Assembly: GCF_000429185.2 (NCBI RefSeq)
Contig: NZ_AUBJ02000001.1
Location: forward strand, 496,001-560,000
Source of the DNA: Actinoalloteichus caeruleus DSM 43889
GTDB taxonomy: Bacteria; Actinomycetota; Actinomycetes; Mycobacteriales; Pseudonocardiaceae
Direction: 5' to 3'
Length of the DNA: 64,000 bases
The notes under the pieces were generated by a model that saw only the letters and a program-made list of their open reading frames with translations, made no database searches and was not told where the DNA came from. The position numbers and the translations under genes are program-made. Positions 1 to 8,728 of this stretch are shown here, piece after piece. How positions within the stretch are numbered: the stretch's first letter is position 1; every line of letters starts with the position of its first letter.

Positions 1-1893
1 ATCGCGGGAGCCGACGCCCACGTGCCGATGCCGTCCCGCCCCCTCCAGGGCGGGGACGACCCGGGCGATCCCCGCCGCTACCCCGAACAGGGCGGAACGG
101 TCACCGCGCTCGTCGGAGCCCGGCTGCTCACCGACGGCACCGTCACCGTGGACGGTGACGGCCTGCTGGTGCGCGACGCCACCGACCTGGTGCTGCTGCT
201 CGCCACGGCGACGGACTACGTCGACCCGTCCACCAGCCCGCACGGGGACCTCGACACCCTGCGGTCCGACCTGGACGCACGCCTCGACGCGCACCTGCGG
301 CGGGTGCGCGACGACGGGGGACCCGCCGCCCTCCGCGACGCCCACTCCCGCGACCACCGCCGGCTGTTCGACCGGGTCCGACTGCGCCTCGCGTCCTCCG
401 GCGGGGACGAGGAACCCACCACCCACTCCGCCGACATCCCGACCGACGAGCGGCTGCGCCGGCACGCGGCCGGGGAGCCGGACCCCGGCCTGGCCGCCCT
501 GGCCTTCCACTTCGGCCGCTACCTGCTGATCGCGTCCTCCCGACCCGGCTCACTGCCCAGCAACCTCCAGGGCATCTGGAACGACCACCTCGCCCCGCCG
601 TGGCGCGCCAACTACACCACCAACATCAACCTGGAGATGAACTACTGGCCCGCCGAGGTCACCAACCTCGCCGAATGCCACCAACCGCTCCTCGACTGGC
701 TGGAACACCTGCGGCGGCGGGGGACCGGCGTCGCGGGCCACGTCTACGGCCTCCCCGGCTGGACGGCGCACCACAACTCCGACGCCTGGGCCTTCGCCGA
801 CGCCGTCGGAGAGGGAGCCGACGACCCGGCCTGGTCGTTCTGGCCGTTGGGCGCGGCCTGGCTGTGCCTCCAGGTCTGGGACCACTACGACTTCACCAGG
901 GACCGGGAGTTCCTCACCACCGCCGGCTGGCCCCTCGTCCGATCCGCCACCGAGTTCGTCCTGGCCTGGCTGGTCGAGAACCCCGACGGCACCCTCGGCA
1001 CCGCACCGGCCACCTCCCCGGAGAACCGCTACCTGGCCGGCGACGGGGAGTCCGCCGCCGTCGCCACCTCCACCACCTCCGACCTGGGCCTCATCCACAA
1101 CATCCTCACCGCCGGACTGCGGATGGCCACCGCCCTCGGCGACGAGGCCACCGCCGAGGACCAGGACTGGATCCGGCGGGCCCGCGCCGCCCTCCGGCGC
1201 CTGCCCGGCGAACGCGTCGGCCCCGACGGTCGCCTCGCCGAGTGGTCGACCGACGTGACCGACGCCGAACCGGGACACCGCCACACCAGCCACCTGGTCG
1301 GGGTGTTCCCGGGAACCCGCATCGACCCGGAACGCACCCCGACCCTGGCCGCCGCCGCCCTGCGGACGCTGGACGGCCGGGGACCCGACTCGACGGGCTG
1401 GGCACTGGCCTGGCGGATCGCGTTGCGCGCGCGCCTGCGGGACGCCGCCGGGGCGGCGGACCTGCTGCGCCGCTACCTCACCCCGCTGCGGGAGGACGCC
1501 CCAGACACCCCGACGACCTCGGTGCCCGGCGGCGTCTACCCGAACCTGTTCTGCGCGCACCCCCCGTTCCAGATCGACGGGAACCTCGGTGTCACCGCCG
1601 GCGTCGCCGAGCTCCTCCTCCAGTCCCACCTGACCTCCGAGGAGCTGACCGTCGTGGACCTGTTACCCGCGCTGCCCGCCGCCTGGGGCAGCGGCGAGTT
1701 CACCGGGCTCCGGGCCAGGGGAGCGGTCACCGTCGAGGCGTCCTGGCGGGACGGCCGACTCGTCCGGGCCGCCGTGGTCTGCGACGCCGACCGCCGCGTC
1801 CTGGTCCGCTGGCCGGAGGGACAGGTGGTGATCGACCTGGTCGCGGGCCGGAGCACCGAGGTCACCCCGGCCGAGGACGTCCCGGCGCCCTAA
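1..1893 (+). CDS. GH95 alpha-L-fucosidase, 5' end cut by window
   Basis: The frame is open from base 1, so the gene starts upstream; 630 residues remain, while GH95 enzymes usually have about 750-800, so part of the N-terminal beta-sandwich is missing. The family hydrolyses alpha-1,2-linked fucose, with relatives active on L-galactosides. The (alpha/alpha)6 barrel is recognisable from TNINLEMNYWPAE (nt about 615), which carries the conserved Asn pair, from ATSPENRY (nt about 1010), which carries the expected acid Glu, and from FQIDGNLG (nt about 1568), which carries the conserved Asp. HHNSDAW and GHRHTSHLVG are also typical. No signal peptide can be judged. It lies next to GH51 and GH43 genes, which fits degradation of xyloglucan- or pectin-type side chains. 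A strong hairpin follows the stop. Confidence 0.9.
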   Translation: MAGADAHVPMPSRPLQGGDDPGDPRRYPEQGGTVTALVGARLLTDGTVTVDGDGLLVRDATDLVLLLATATDYVDPSTSPHGDLDTLRSDLDARLDAHLRRVRDDGGPAALRDAHSRDHRRLFDRVRLRLASSGGDEEPTTHSADIPTDERLRRHAAGEPDPGLAALAFHFGRYLLIASSRPGSLPSNLQGIWNDHLAPPWRANYTTNINLEMNYWPAEVTNLAECHQPLLDWLEHLRRRGTGVAGHVYGLPGWTAHHNSDAWAFADAVGEGADDPAWSFWPLGAAWLCLQVWDHYDFTRDREFLTTAGWPLVRSATEFVLAWLVENPDGTLGTAPATSPENRYLAGDGESAAVATSTTSDLGLIHNILTAGLRMATALGDEATAEDQDWIRRARAALRRLPGERVGPDGRLAEWSTDVTDAEPGHRHTSHLVGVFPGTRIDPERTPTLAAAALRTLDGRGPDSTGWALAWRIALRARLRDAAGAADLLRRYLTPLREDAPDTPTTSVPGGVYPNLFCAHPPFQIDGNLGVTAGVAELLLQSHLTSEELTVVDLLPALPAAWGSGEFTGLRARGAVTVEASWRDGRLVRAAVVCDADRRVLVRWPEGQVVIDLVAGRSTEVTPAEDVPAP

Positions 1894-1920
1894 CGGCGTC
1901 GGTCCGACGGGCTCCCCGGC

Positions 1921-1958
1921 GCCGGGCATCCCCACCCCACGCGGCGGGGATGCCCGGC
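1921..1958 (+). terminator. Rho-independent-like hairpin after GH95 gene
   Basis: A perfect 13-bp inverted repeat (GCCGGGCATCCCC / GGGGATGCCCGGC) with a 12-nt loop starts 27 bp after the fucosidase stop. There is no U-tract, as is usual in high-GC actinomycetes. Confidence 0.7.
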
Positions 1959-2084
1959 GAAACCCGGGGCCACCACCCCACCACGGCGACCACGGCGACC
2001 ACTCCCGGCGCCCGCCCCCGATCCGGCGTCGATCCGCCCACGACGGAGGTTCGGCACCCGCCCCGAAGTCGGTAGCGTGCCGCC

Positions 2085-2591
2085 GTGGACGACTACCCGC
2101 CGATGGCCACGCACCTGGAGACCGACCGCCTCTCCCTGCGCCCCTGGGCGGAGGGAGACGCCGAGGAGTACCGGGCGCTCATCACCGAACGCGGAACGGG
2201 CACCCCCGGGGTCGAGGAGTGCCGCGACCGCATCCGGCGCCTCCTCGACACCACCCGCCGGACCGGTCTCGCACTGCTCACCGTGCGCCTCCACGGCCAG
2301 GACGACCTGCTCGGCTACTGCGGCCTGATCGTCGGGCGCGCCACCCGCGAGGAACCCGAGATCGCCTACGAGCTGTTCCGCCGGGCCCACGGCCGCGGCT
2401 ACGCCACGGAGGCGGGGCGGGCGGTGCTCACCCAGGCCACCGCAACCGGTCGCGGCCGGCTGTGGTCGACGGTGCGCGCCTGGAACGCGCCCTCCCTGCG
2501 CGTGCTGGCCAAACTCGGCTTCCACCGCGACCACGTCGACCCCGACGACGGGCGCGGTGAGCTGGTCTGGCTCACCCGCCCCCTGCCCTGA
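2085..2591 (+). CDS. GNAT family N-acetyltransferase
   Basis: A 168-residue protein of the RimJ/RimL-like GNAT type. It opens with LETDRLSLRPW, the usual first strand of this subfamily. IAYELFRRAHGRGYATEAG covers the acetyl-CoA pyrophosphate loop (R/Q-x-x-G-x-G/A as R-A-H-G-R-G-Y-A), and WNAPSLRVLAKLGF is the typical C-terminal N-x-x-S-x-x-x-x-x-K-x-G-F motif. The substrate is unknown; relatives acetylate protein N-termini or small amines. GTG 2085 gives the whole domain; ATG 2103 is an alternative, and neither has a clear ribosome site. It stands alone, convergent with the arabinofuranosidase gene. Confidence 0.82.
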   Translation: MDDYPPMATHLETDRLSLRPWAEGDAEEYRALITERGTGTPGVEECRDRIRRLLDTTRRTGLALLTVRLHGQDDLLGYCGLIVGRATREEPEIAYELFRRAHGRGYATEAGRAVLTQATATGRGRLWSTVRAWNAPSLRVLAKLGFHRDHVDPDDGRGELVWLTRPLP

Positions 2592-2658
2592 CCGGGTACC
2601 CGGCGCGGACGCCCGCACCATGACCGCGCACCACGCCGGCACACCGACAGCTTTCGGA

Positions 2659-2699
2659 CCCGGTCCGGCTGACGCCAGCGGAGCGCCAGCCGGACCGGG
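2659..2699. terminator. Bidirectional terminator hairpin
   Basis: A perfect 13-bp stem (CCCGGTCCGGCTG / CAGCCGGACCGGG) with a 15-nt loop lies between the convergent GNAT and GH51 genes and can serve both strands. Confidence 0.7.
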
Positions 2700-2721
2700 A
2701 CCCGCGCGGACCAGCGACGGT

Positions 2722-5265
2722 TCAGATCCTCGCCCGGATCCGCAGGAACGTGATCGAGTGCGGCGGGAAGGTGTGCGTGAACTCCGGGCCCACCCCGCGC
2801 ACCACCGACTCCTCGGGCCGGATCGGCTGCTCCTCCGCCGTGTTCACCGCGTCCGGATCACCCCGCAGCGTCGTGACCCTCGCCGTCCGACCCACCAGGG
2901 CACCGCCGAGGTCGATCTCGGTCCGCGCGGCCGAGGCCTGCGCGTTCACCACCTTCACGATCAGCTCACCGGCCTGCTCGTCGTAGGTGACGACCTGCCG
3001 GAACGGTTCGGCGATCTGGTCGTCGGTGAAGGACCCCCAGAGCTCGCCGTCGAGGAACAGGGACACCTCCCGGCCCCGCACCTCCACCCGGGCCTCGTAC
3101 TCCCGCCCGGTCTCGATCCGCGTCGGCCGCTCCACCATCGTCGACTTGCCGCCGTCCACGGACCGCTCCACCGCCGAGGTGGTGTTGTTCCACCCGCCCA
3201 GGTTCCACCAGTAGTGGTTGCCGGTGTCCCGCACGCCGAACGCGATGAGGAACCCCTCCTGACCGGCGAGTTTGGTGGCGGTCACCTCCAGGTCGTAGTC
3301 GCGCCACTCCGGGTCACCGGCCACCACCAGGGTGTCCTCCGCCGAGGTGTCGCGCTGCACGTAGGCGCCGTCCTCGACGGCCCACTCGCCCCGGCCGTCC
3401 GGGTGACTCCAGTGGCCGTCCCCGGCCGAGAAGTCGTCGGCGAACAGCACCTCCCCGTCGGCGGAGGTCACCCGGACGTCGTCGTAGGCGGCGCTGGTGG
3501 CCCAGGTCGACAGCCCCACCGCCCCGGTGATCGGTTCGGTGAGCACCGGGGTGCCGCTGGCCTCGCTGGGCACCACCCGGTCACCCACGTTGGTCATGAA
3601 CAGCTTCTGCGTCTCGTAACTGGTCGACCCCCAGGACCGGTGGTTGTCGAACCAGATCAGGTCCGGGCTCCACTGCACGTAGTCCACGTTGGCCAGCAGC
3701 GGCGCGTAGGAGGCCATCCGCACGATGTCGGCGTTGCGTTCCAACCCGGTCATGAACGCCGCCTCGGCCAGCGAGTTGCGGAACCGGTTGTCCTGCGAGG
3801 CGTACTCGCCGAGGAACACCTCCGGGCCCTGCCGGTCGTAGGAGTCGTAGCGGTCGTTGTTCTCCAGGAACCATTGAGGGCTGTTGTAGTAGTGCTCGTC
3901 GACCATCTCCACACCGGCCTCGCGGTTGAGCTCCCACAACCGGTCGAAGGTCGCGCCGGCCGAACTGGGCCCGGAGTTGCCGACCACCACGATCTCCGGG
4001 TACTCCGCCTCGATCGCGTCCCGGAACTGGACGAAACGTTCGAAGAACTCCTCCGGCAGGTTCTCCTCGTTGCCCACCGCGAGGTGGGTCATCCCGAACG
4101 GCTCCGGGTGCCCCATCTCCGCGCGCAGCGACCCCCACTCGGAGTCGGCGGGCCCGTTGGCGAACTCGACGAGGTCGAGGGTGTCCTGGATGTGCCGGGC
4201 CAGCAGTTCGGGGTCGTCGGTCGCCTGGTTCTGCCCGCAGCCGGTGACCAGCGCCGGCACCACCGGCAGCGGGGTCGCCCCGATGTCCTCGGCGAACTGG
4301 AAGTACTCGAAGTAGCCGAGCCCGTAGGACTGGTTGTAGCCCCAGAAGTTCTTGTTGGTGGCGCGTTCCTCCACCGGGCCCACGGTGTCCTTCCACTGGT
4401 AGGAGCGGGCCCTGGGGTAGTCGGGTCCCTCGTACCCGTAGTGGCTGCCGGTGTTCACCAGGCACCCGCCGGGGAACCGCAGGAAACCGGGTTCCAGGTC
4501 GGCGATCTTCTCCGCGAGGTCGCGGCGCAGGCCGTTGGGCCGGTGCATGAAGGTGTCCCGCGGGAAGAGCGACACCATGTCCAGCCGCAGGGTGCCCGCC
4601 CCGCCACCGGCCACGGTCAACCGTCCCGTGGTGCTGTCGGCCTCCGCCGTCACCGTGCCCGTGTACCGGGTCCACTGGTCGCCGGTGACCTCCAGCCGCA
4701 GCGGCTCGGCCAGCGCGGCACCACCGGCGTCGGTGAGGCGGACGGTCAGCGGGGTGCCGCCCGGCGCGTCGGTGCGCGCCCACACCGAGAAGTCGTAGCC
4801 GGCGCCCTCGCGGACCGCGATGCCCGTGTTGTACCCGGAGTTGGTGACCCCGAAGGCCGCGTCCGTCCCGCCGGTGCCGGCCAGCTCCAGCCGCAGGTAG
4901 CGGCGGTTGCGTTCGTTCATCCGGTGCTCGTCGTCCACCACCTCGGCGGTGCCGGCACCGCCGGCCAGGGAGACCGGGGTCCACGCGGTCAGCCCCGTGT
5001 AGGAGGGGTGGTCCACCGGGTCGTACTCGAAGGAGCGGTTCTGGACCAGCTCCGCGTACAACCCGCCGTCGGCGGCCCGGTTGATGTCCTCGTAGAAGAT
5101 CCCGTACAGGTGGTCGGCGATCTCCGGGCCGTCCCCGCGCGGATCCACCCGCAACGTGTAGTCGGTCGCGTCCTGGGCCTCGGCGTCGAGGGGAACCGTG
5201 ATCACCGTGGCCGCCGCGACGGCGGCGCACAGCGCCAGGGGTAGATGTCGGCGTGCTCGTGCCAT
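2722..5265 (-). CDS. Secreted GH51 alpha-L-arabinofuranosidase with extra lectin-like domains
   Basis: An 847-residue precursor. The first ~31 residues form a signal peptide (Arg-rich start, LPLALCAAVAAATVITV core). The opening DHLYGIFYEDINRAADGGLYAE is typical of GH51. A CBM4_9-like sandwich (about residues 80-230) is inserted before the barrel. FLRFPGG, the acid/base region GNEEN and the nucleophile region FLGEYAS mark the catalytic (beta/alpha)8 domain. A second concanavalin-like domain of the DUF1080 type (about 560-740: FADDFS, YWWNLGGWNN, LFLDGELWG) is inserted before the C-terminal GH51 sandwich. It should release arabinofuranose outside the cell. The start at 5265 was chosen for the signal peptide and a GGGAG site 5 nt upstream. 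It lies 78 bp behind the GH43 gene, so the two probably share a transcript. Confidence 0.9.
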   Translation of the reverse strand: MARARRHLPLALCAAVAAATVITVPLDAEAQDATDYTLRVDPRGDGPEIADHLYGIFYEDINRAADGGLYAELVQNRSFEYDPVDHPSYTGLTAWTPVSLAGGAGTAEVVDDEHRMNERNRRYLRLELAGTGGTDAAFGVTNSGYNTGIAVREGAGYDFSVWARTDAPGGTPLTVRLTDAGGAALAEPLRLEVTGDQWTRYTGTVTAEADSTTGRLTVAGGGAGTLRLDMVSLFPRDTFMHRPNGLRRDLAEKIADLEPGFLRFPGGCLVNTGSHYGYEGPDYPRARSYQWKDTVGPVEERATNKNFWGYNQSYGLGYFEYFQFAEDIGATPLPVVPALVTGCGQNQATDDPELLARHIQDTLDLVEFANGPADSEWGSLRAEMGHPEPFGMTHLAVGNEENLPEEFFERFVQFRDAIEAEYPEIVVVGNSGPSSAGATFDRLWELNREAGVEMVDEHYYNSPQWFLENNDRYDSYDRQGPEVFLGEYASQDNRFRNSLAEAAFMTGLERNADIVRMASYAPLLANVDYVQWSPDLIWFDNHRSWGSTSYETQKLFMTNVGDRVVPSEASGTPVLTEPITGAVGLSTWATSAAYDDVRVTSADGEVLFADDFSAGDGHWSHPDGRGEWAVEDGAYVQRDTSAEDTLVVAGDPEWRDYDLEVTATKLAGQEGFLIAFGVRDTGNHYWWNLGGWNNTTSAVERSVDGGKSTMVERPTRIETGREYEARVEVRGREVSLFLDGELWGSFTDDQIAEPFRQVVTYDEQAGELIVKVVNAQASAARTEIDLGGALVGRTARVTTLRGDPDAVNTAEEQPIRPEESVVRGVGPEFTHTFPPHSITFLRIRARI

Positions 5266-5343
5266 GCGTGCTCCCAAGGGGTTGGAGGAGGAGGGCAGCC
5301 CGCACCGCCGGTCCGCGCACGGACCGGTGGGCACGGGGAGGGC

Positions 5344-8334
5344 TCAGTCGTCGTCCGGCGCGCAGCGCCCCGGCGTCCCGGCGCAACCAGGGAGGCCGAG
5401 CGGGGTGGCCACCGACGGCACCGGGACGGGGTGCGGCGCCACCCCCTCCAGCGTCGGGACCACCGGCTCAGCCAGGCCGTCCGCGCCGAAGGTGAGGCGG
5501 TCCAGCGTCGTCTCCCGGTGCGTGCCGTCGCCGTCGGGAACCGCGAACCGGTGGTAGGCGATGTACCAGTCGTCGGTACCGGGGACCCGCAGCACCGAGT
5601 TGTGCCCCGTCCCGAGGATCCCCTGCGCCGGGTCCCCGCTCAGGATCACGCCGTGGCTGGTGAACGGCCCCAGTGGGCTGTCCGCCGTCGCGTACCCCAC
5701 CCGGTAGTCGGGGCTGCGGGTGTCGTCGATGGAGTAGGTCAGGTGGTAGGTGTCCCCCCGCCGCACCACGAACAGCCCCTCCCGGAATTCGTCCAGGCCC
5801 GACAGCCGGCGCACCGAGGAGGGGTCGAAGGACACCATGTCCTCGTTCAACGGCACCACGAACGGCGCGCCGTTGCCCCAGTACAGGTAGGCCTGCCCGT
5901 CCTCGTCGACGAAGGCCGCCGGATCGATGGCCTGGCCCACCCCACCCGGGTTCGCCGACACCAGCGGAGCCCCCACGTCCTCGAACGGGCCCAGCGGGGA
6001 GTCCGCGACGGCGACCCCGACCTGCTGCGCGGCCGTGAAGTAGAAGTAGTAGCGGCCGTCGCGTTCGGCGATCGTCGGCGCCCACGCGTTGCGGTCGGCC
6101 CAGGGCACGTCGGTCCCCAGGTCGAGGATCACGCCGTGGTCGGTCCAGTTCACCAGGTCCTTCGAGGAGAACACGCTGAACGTCGTGGAACCCCACCCCG
6201 GGAAGCCGTCCGTGGTCGGGTACAGGTAGTAGGTGTCGCCGAACACCGCGATGTCGGGATCGGCGTGGTAGCCGGGCAGCACCGGGGTCCGCAGCTCCCG
6301 GGCCACCACCGTCCAGTCCCGACTCGCCCCCGAGGGCGAGGTCACGGTGTAGGTCAGCGGTTCCCGCAGGTCCACCCGACGCCGCCCGTCCGGGGAGACG
6401 CTCGCCCCCGGAGCCAGCTCGAGGACCGGCGACAGCCAGTGGCGCCGGGTCCCCGGCTCCACCGGCAGCGTCACCGTGGCACCCACCGGGTCGATCACCG
6501 CCGGCACCGCCAACTCCGGCAGGTCCACCCCTCGGATGACGGTGCCGTTGCGGGACAACCCGGCGACCTCCTCCGCGCTCAGGGCGCGGTTGTGCAACCG
6601 CACGTCCCGCAGCCGACCGGTGAGGTGGTGGTCGGCGGAGTACTGCGAGCGCCCCAGGTAGTTGGCCGTGGTGCGTCCGCCGCCGATGTCACCGGGGCGG
6701 ATGGTGATCCCCTCGTTCCTGGCGACCTCCACCCCGTCGAGGTAGAGGACGGCCGTGCCGCCGTCCACCGTGTGCGTCAGGTGCCGCCACCCGCCCCGGG
6801 GCAGACCGCGCTCCGCCGCCACCTGCTGCTCCGTGGACCAGTCCCCGGTGGCCAGCGCGGCGCGTAGCCCGCTGTCCTCGGTGCCTCCGGTGGCGAAGAG
6901 GTAGCCGTCGCCCACCCCGGCCCGGTCGGTGTTGCCGAAGCCGTAGAGGAAGTAGGGCGTCGGCTGCGCCGGGTCGACCCACACGTCGGCGCTCACGGTC
7001 ACCGCGTCCAGCCCGGACAGCAGGTGGTCGGGCAGTGCGACGTGGCCGTCGGTGCCCCCGAACTCCAGCGCGTCCCCGACCCACCGGACGTCGCCGTGAA
7101 GCGTCCCGTGGTAGCCGTGCCCGGAGACGTCGACCGCCCGCGACCCGGCCTCGGGTTCACCGGCGGCACCGTCCAACGGCCAGTGCGCCACCAGCCCGGA
7201 CTCGTCCGCCTCGACGGGCGGCACCGGTCCGCCGGCGAGCCGGTCGTGCTCGGCCTGGGTGAGGGGGATGACCGAACCGTGCCGGGCGCCCGGCGGGAGG
7301 CGGTAGTCGCTGGACATGGTCCAGCGCCCGGAGTCGAGGTCCGTGGTCTCGAAGGGCACGTACCCCCGGCCGCCGAACTCGTCGATGAACAGGTGCCAGC
7401 GGTCCCCGGAGTTCGCCCGGAACACCGCCGGCCCCTCGCCGCGCTCGACGCCGGGGGAGTCCTCGCTGGCCCGGCCGACGCAGTCGGCGACGAAGTCCCA
7501 GGAGATGGAGGTCAGTTCCGTTGACCGCTCGGCCACCAGGAACTTGGCGCACGGCGACGAGGAGTCGGGGTCGCGCTCGTCCTTGGTGAACCGGTGGTAG
7601 ACGCCCTCGTGTTCGATGACGGCCGAGTCGATGACCGAGTGGCCCGGGTCGTGCCACACCTGGGCCTCGCTGAAGGAGACGAAGTCCCGGGTCGTGGCGT
7701 ACATCATCCGGTTGTGGCTCGTCCCGGTGTGGTCCGGGTCGTCCTCGGCGTACAGCTTGGACGCCCAGAACACCACGTAGGCGTCCAGCTCCTCGCTCCA
7801 GTGCGCCTTCGGGGCCCAGGTGTTGCCGGCGTTGGGCGGCGACACCTCGACCGACCGCTGCTCGGACCAGCTCACCAGGTCCGTGGAGTCCCACACCATG
7901 ATGGAGCGGCTGCCGTGCCGCTGCGCGCCGTCCCAGTCCCCGTTGCCGTGGATGCGCAGGTCGGTGGCGATCAGGTAGAAGCGGTCGCCCTCGGGGGAGC
8001 GGATCAGGAACGGGTCCCGGACCCCCTCGTCGCCGAGCGTGGAGCTCAGCACGGGCTGTCCGTCGTTGAGTTCGTCCCAGCGCAGCGGGTCGTTCCCCCG
8101 GCTGAGCGCGAAGTACACCTGCTCACCGTCGGGCCGGCCCTCGCCGGTGAAGTAGGCGAAGAGGTAGCCGGCGTAGGGCTCGGTCGCGGCTTCCGGCTCC
8201 GGGGGAGCCGGGTGCGGCGTCGCCGTCGCGGTTTCGGACCAGAGGGAGGCCGCGACCAGCGCCGGGGTGAGGGCGGCGGCGACCAGCGCGGCGAGTCGGT
8301 GGCGGGCGGGGCGGGGGCGTCGTCCGTGGGGCAT
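5344..8334 (-). CDS. Secreted two-catalytic-domain GH43 protein with LamG domain
   Basis: A 996-residue exported protein with a signal peptide (about 1-38). Region 1 (about 50-350) is a five-bladed propeller of GH43 type (GYLFAYFTGEG, DPFLIRSPEGDRFYLIATD, APKAHW). Residues about 390-570 form a LamG/concanavalin-like domain (LVAHWPLDG, GRLRDVRLHNRALS). About 595-685 is an Ig-like connector. Residues about 690-965 form a second GH43 module with the base Asp in HADPDIAVF, the pKa-modulating Asp in AIDPAAFVDEDG and the acid Glu in REGLF. The family contains arabinanases, arabinofuranosidases and xylosidases; two modules suggest concerted action on arabinan or arabinoxylan. A LacI-type operator lies 48 bp upstream. 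Confidence 0.88.
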   Translation of the reverse strand: MPHGRRPRPARHRLAALVAAALTPALVAASLWSETATATPHPAPPEPEAATEPYAGYLFAYFTGEGRPDGEQVYFALSRGNDPLRWDELNDGQPVLSSTLGDEGVRDPFLIRSPEGDRFYLIATDLRIHGNGDWDGAQRHGSRSIMVWDSTDLVSWSEQRSVEVSPPNAGNTWAPKAHWSEELDAYVVFWASKLYAEDDPDHTGTSHNRMMYATTRDFVSFSEAQVWHDPGHSVIDSAVIEHEGVYHRFTKDERDPDSSSPCAKFLVAERSTELTSISWDFVADCVGRASEDSPGVERGEGPAVFRANSGDRWHLFIDEFGGRGYVPFETTDLDSGRWTMSSDYRLPPGARHGSVIPLTQAEHDRLAGGPVPPVEADESGLVAHWPLDGAAGEPEAGSRAVDVSGHGYHGTLHGDVRWVGDALEFGGTDGHVALPDHLLSGLDAVTVSADVWVDPAQPTPYFLYGFGNTDRAGVGDGYLFATGGTEDSGLRAALATGDWSTEQQVAAERGLPRGGWRHLTHTVDGGTAVLYLDGVEVARNEGITIRPGDIGGGRTTANYLGRSQYSADHHLTGRLRDVRLHNRALSAEEVAGLSRNGTVIRGVDLPELAVPAVIDPVGATVTLPVEPGTRRHWLSPVLELAPGASVSPDGRRRVDLREPLTYTVTSPSGASRDWTVVARELRTPVLPGYHADPDIAVFGDTYYLYPTTDGFPGWGSTTFSVFSSKDLVNWTDHGVILDLGTDVPWADRNAWAPTIAERDGRYYFYFTAAQQVGVAVADSPLGPFEDVGAPLVSANPGGVGQAIDPAAFVDEDGQAYLYWGNGAPFVVPLNEDMVSFDPSSVRRLSGLDEFREGLFVVRRGDTYHLTYSIDDTRSPDYRVGYATADSPLGPFTSHGVILSGDPAQGILGTGHNSVLRVPGTDDWYIAYHRFAVPDGDGTHRETTLDRLTFGADGLAEPVVPTLEGVAPHPVPVPSVATPLGLPGCAGTPGRCAPDDD

Positions 8335-8381
8335 CGTTGTCCCGTTCGTGTCGAGTCCCGGCGAGCGGCTGAACCAACGGA

Positions 8382-8395
8382 TGTGAGCGCTAACA
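8382..8395. promoter_or_regulatory. LacI-family operator upstream of the GH43-GH51 operon
   Basis: TGTGAGCGCTAACA is an almost perfect palindrome centred on GCGC, the usual form of LacI/GalR-family boxes. It lies 48 bp upstream of the GH43 start and about 330 bp from the LacI gene transcribed the other way. Confidence 0.75.
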
Positions 8396-8728
8396 CAGAG
8401 TCGGTGACGAGGACGTTACGGAGTGCGACGTCCTGTGGTCAAGAGGCCACCCAGGCGGCGACGAGCGGGCGGCCGTGGACCTCGTCATCCGGCACCTCGC
8501 CCTGACGGACGTGATCGCCACGACGCCCGAGCCAGCCCGGCGCGAGGACGGGCACCGCCCCGCCACCTCCACACCGCCCACCCGCGACACATGCACCGAC
8601 GCCAGCCCGCAGCCCAGGGCAGCGCCGCCCCACCCCGGCCGCGCGGCGCCACCCCCACCCGTTCGCGCACCCGGCGTCAGCCCTCCGGGCCACGGCCGGA
8701 ACCGGCCACGCGGGGCTAGCATGATCAC
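8396..8728. other. Intergenic region between GH43 operon and LacI gene
   Basis: No credible gene. The region carries the promoter side of both divergent genes; apart from the operator at its left edge no motif stands out. Confidence 0.5.

Noticed and set aside
2557-5244. Long open frame antisense to the GH51 gene (895 codons)
   Set aside because: Composition is that of a high-GC shadow frame; the opposite strand encodes a full GH51 enzyme with signal peptide and catalytic motifs.
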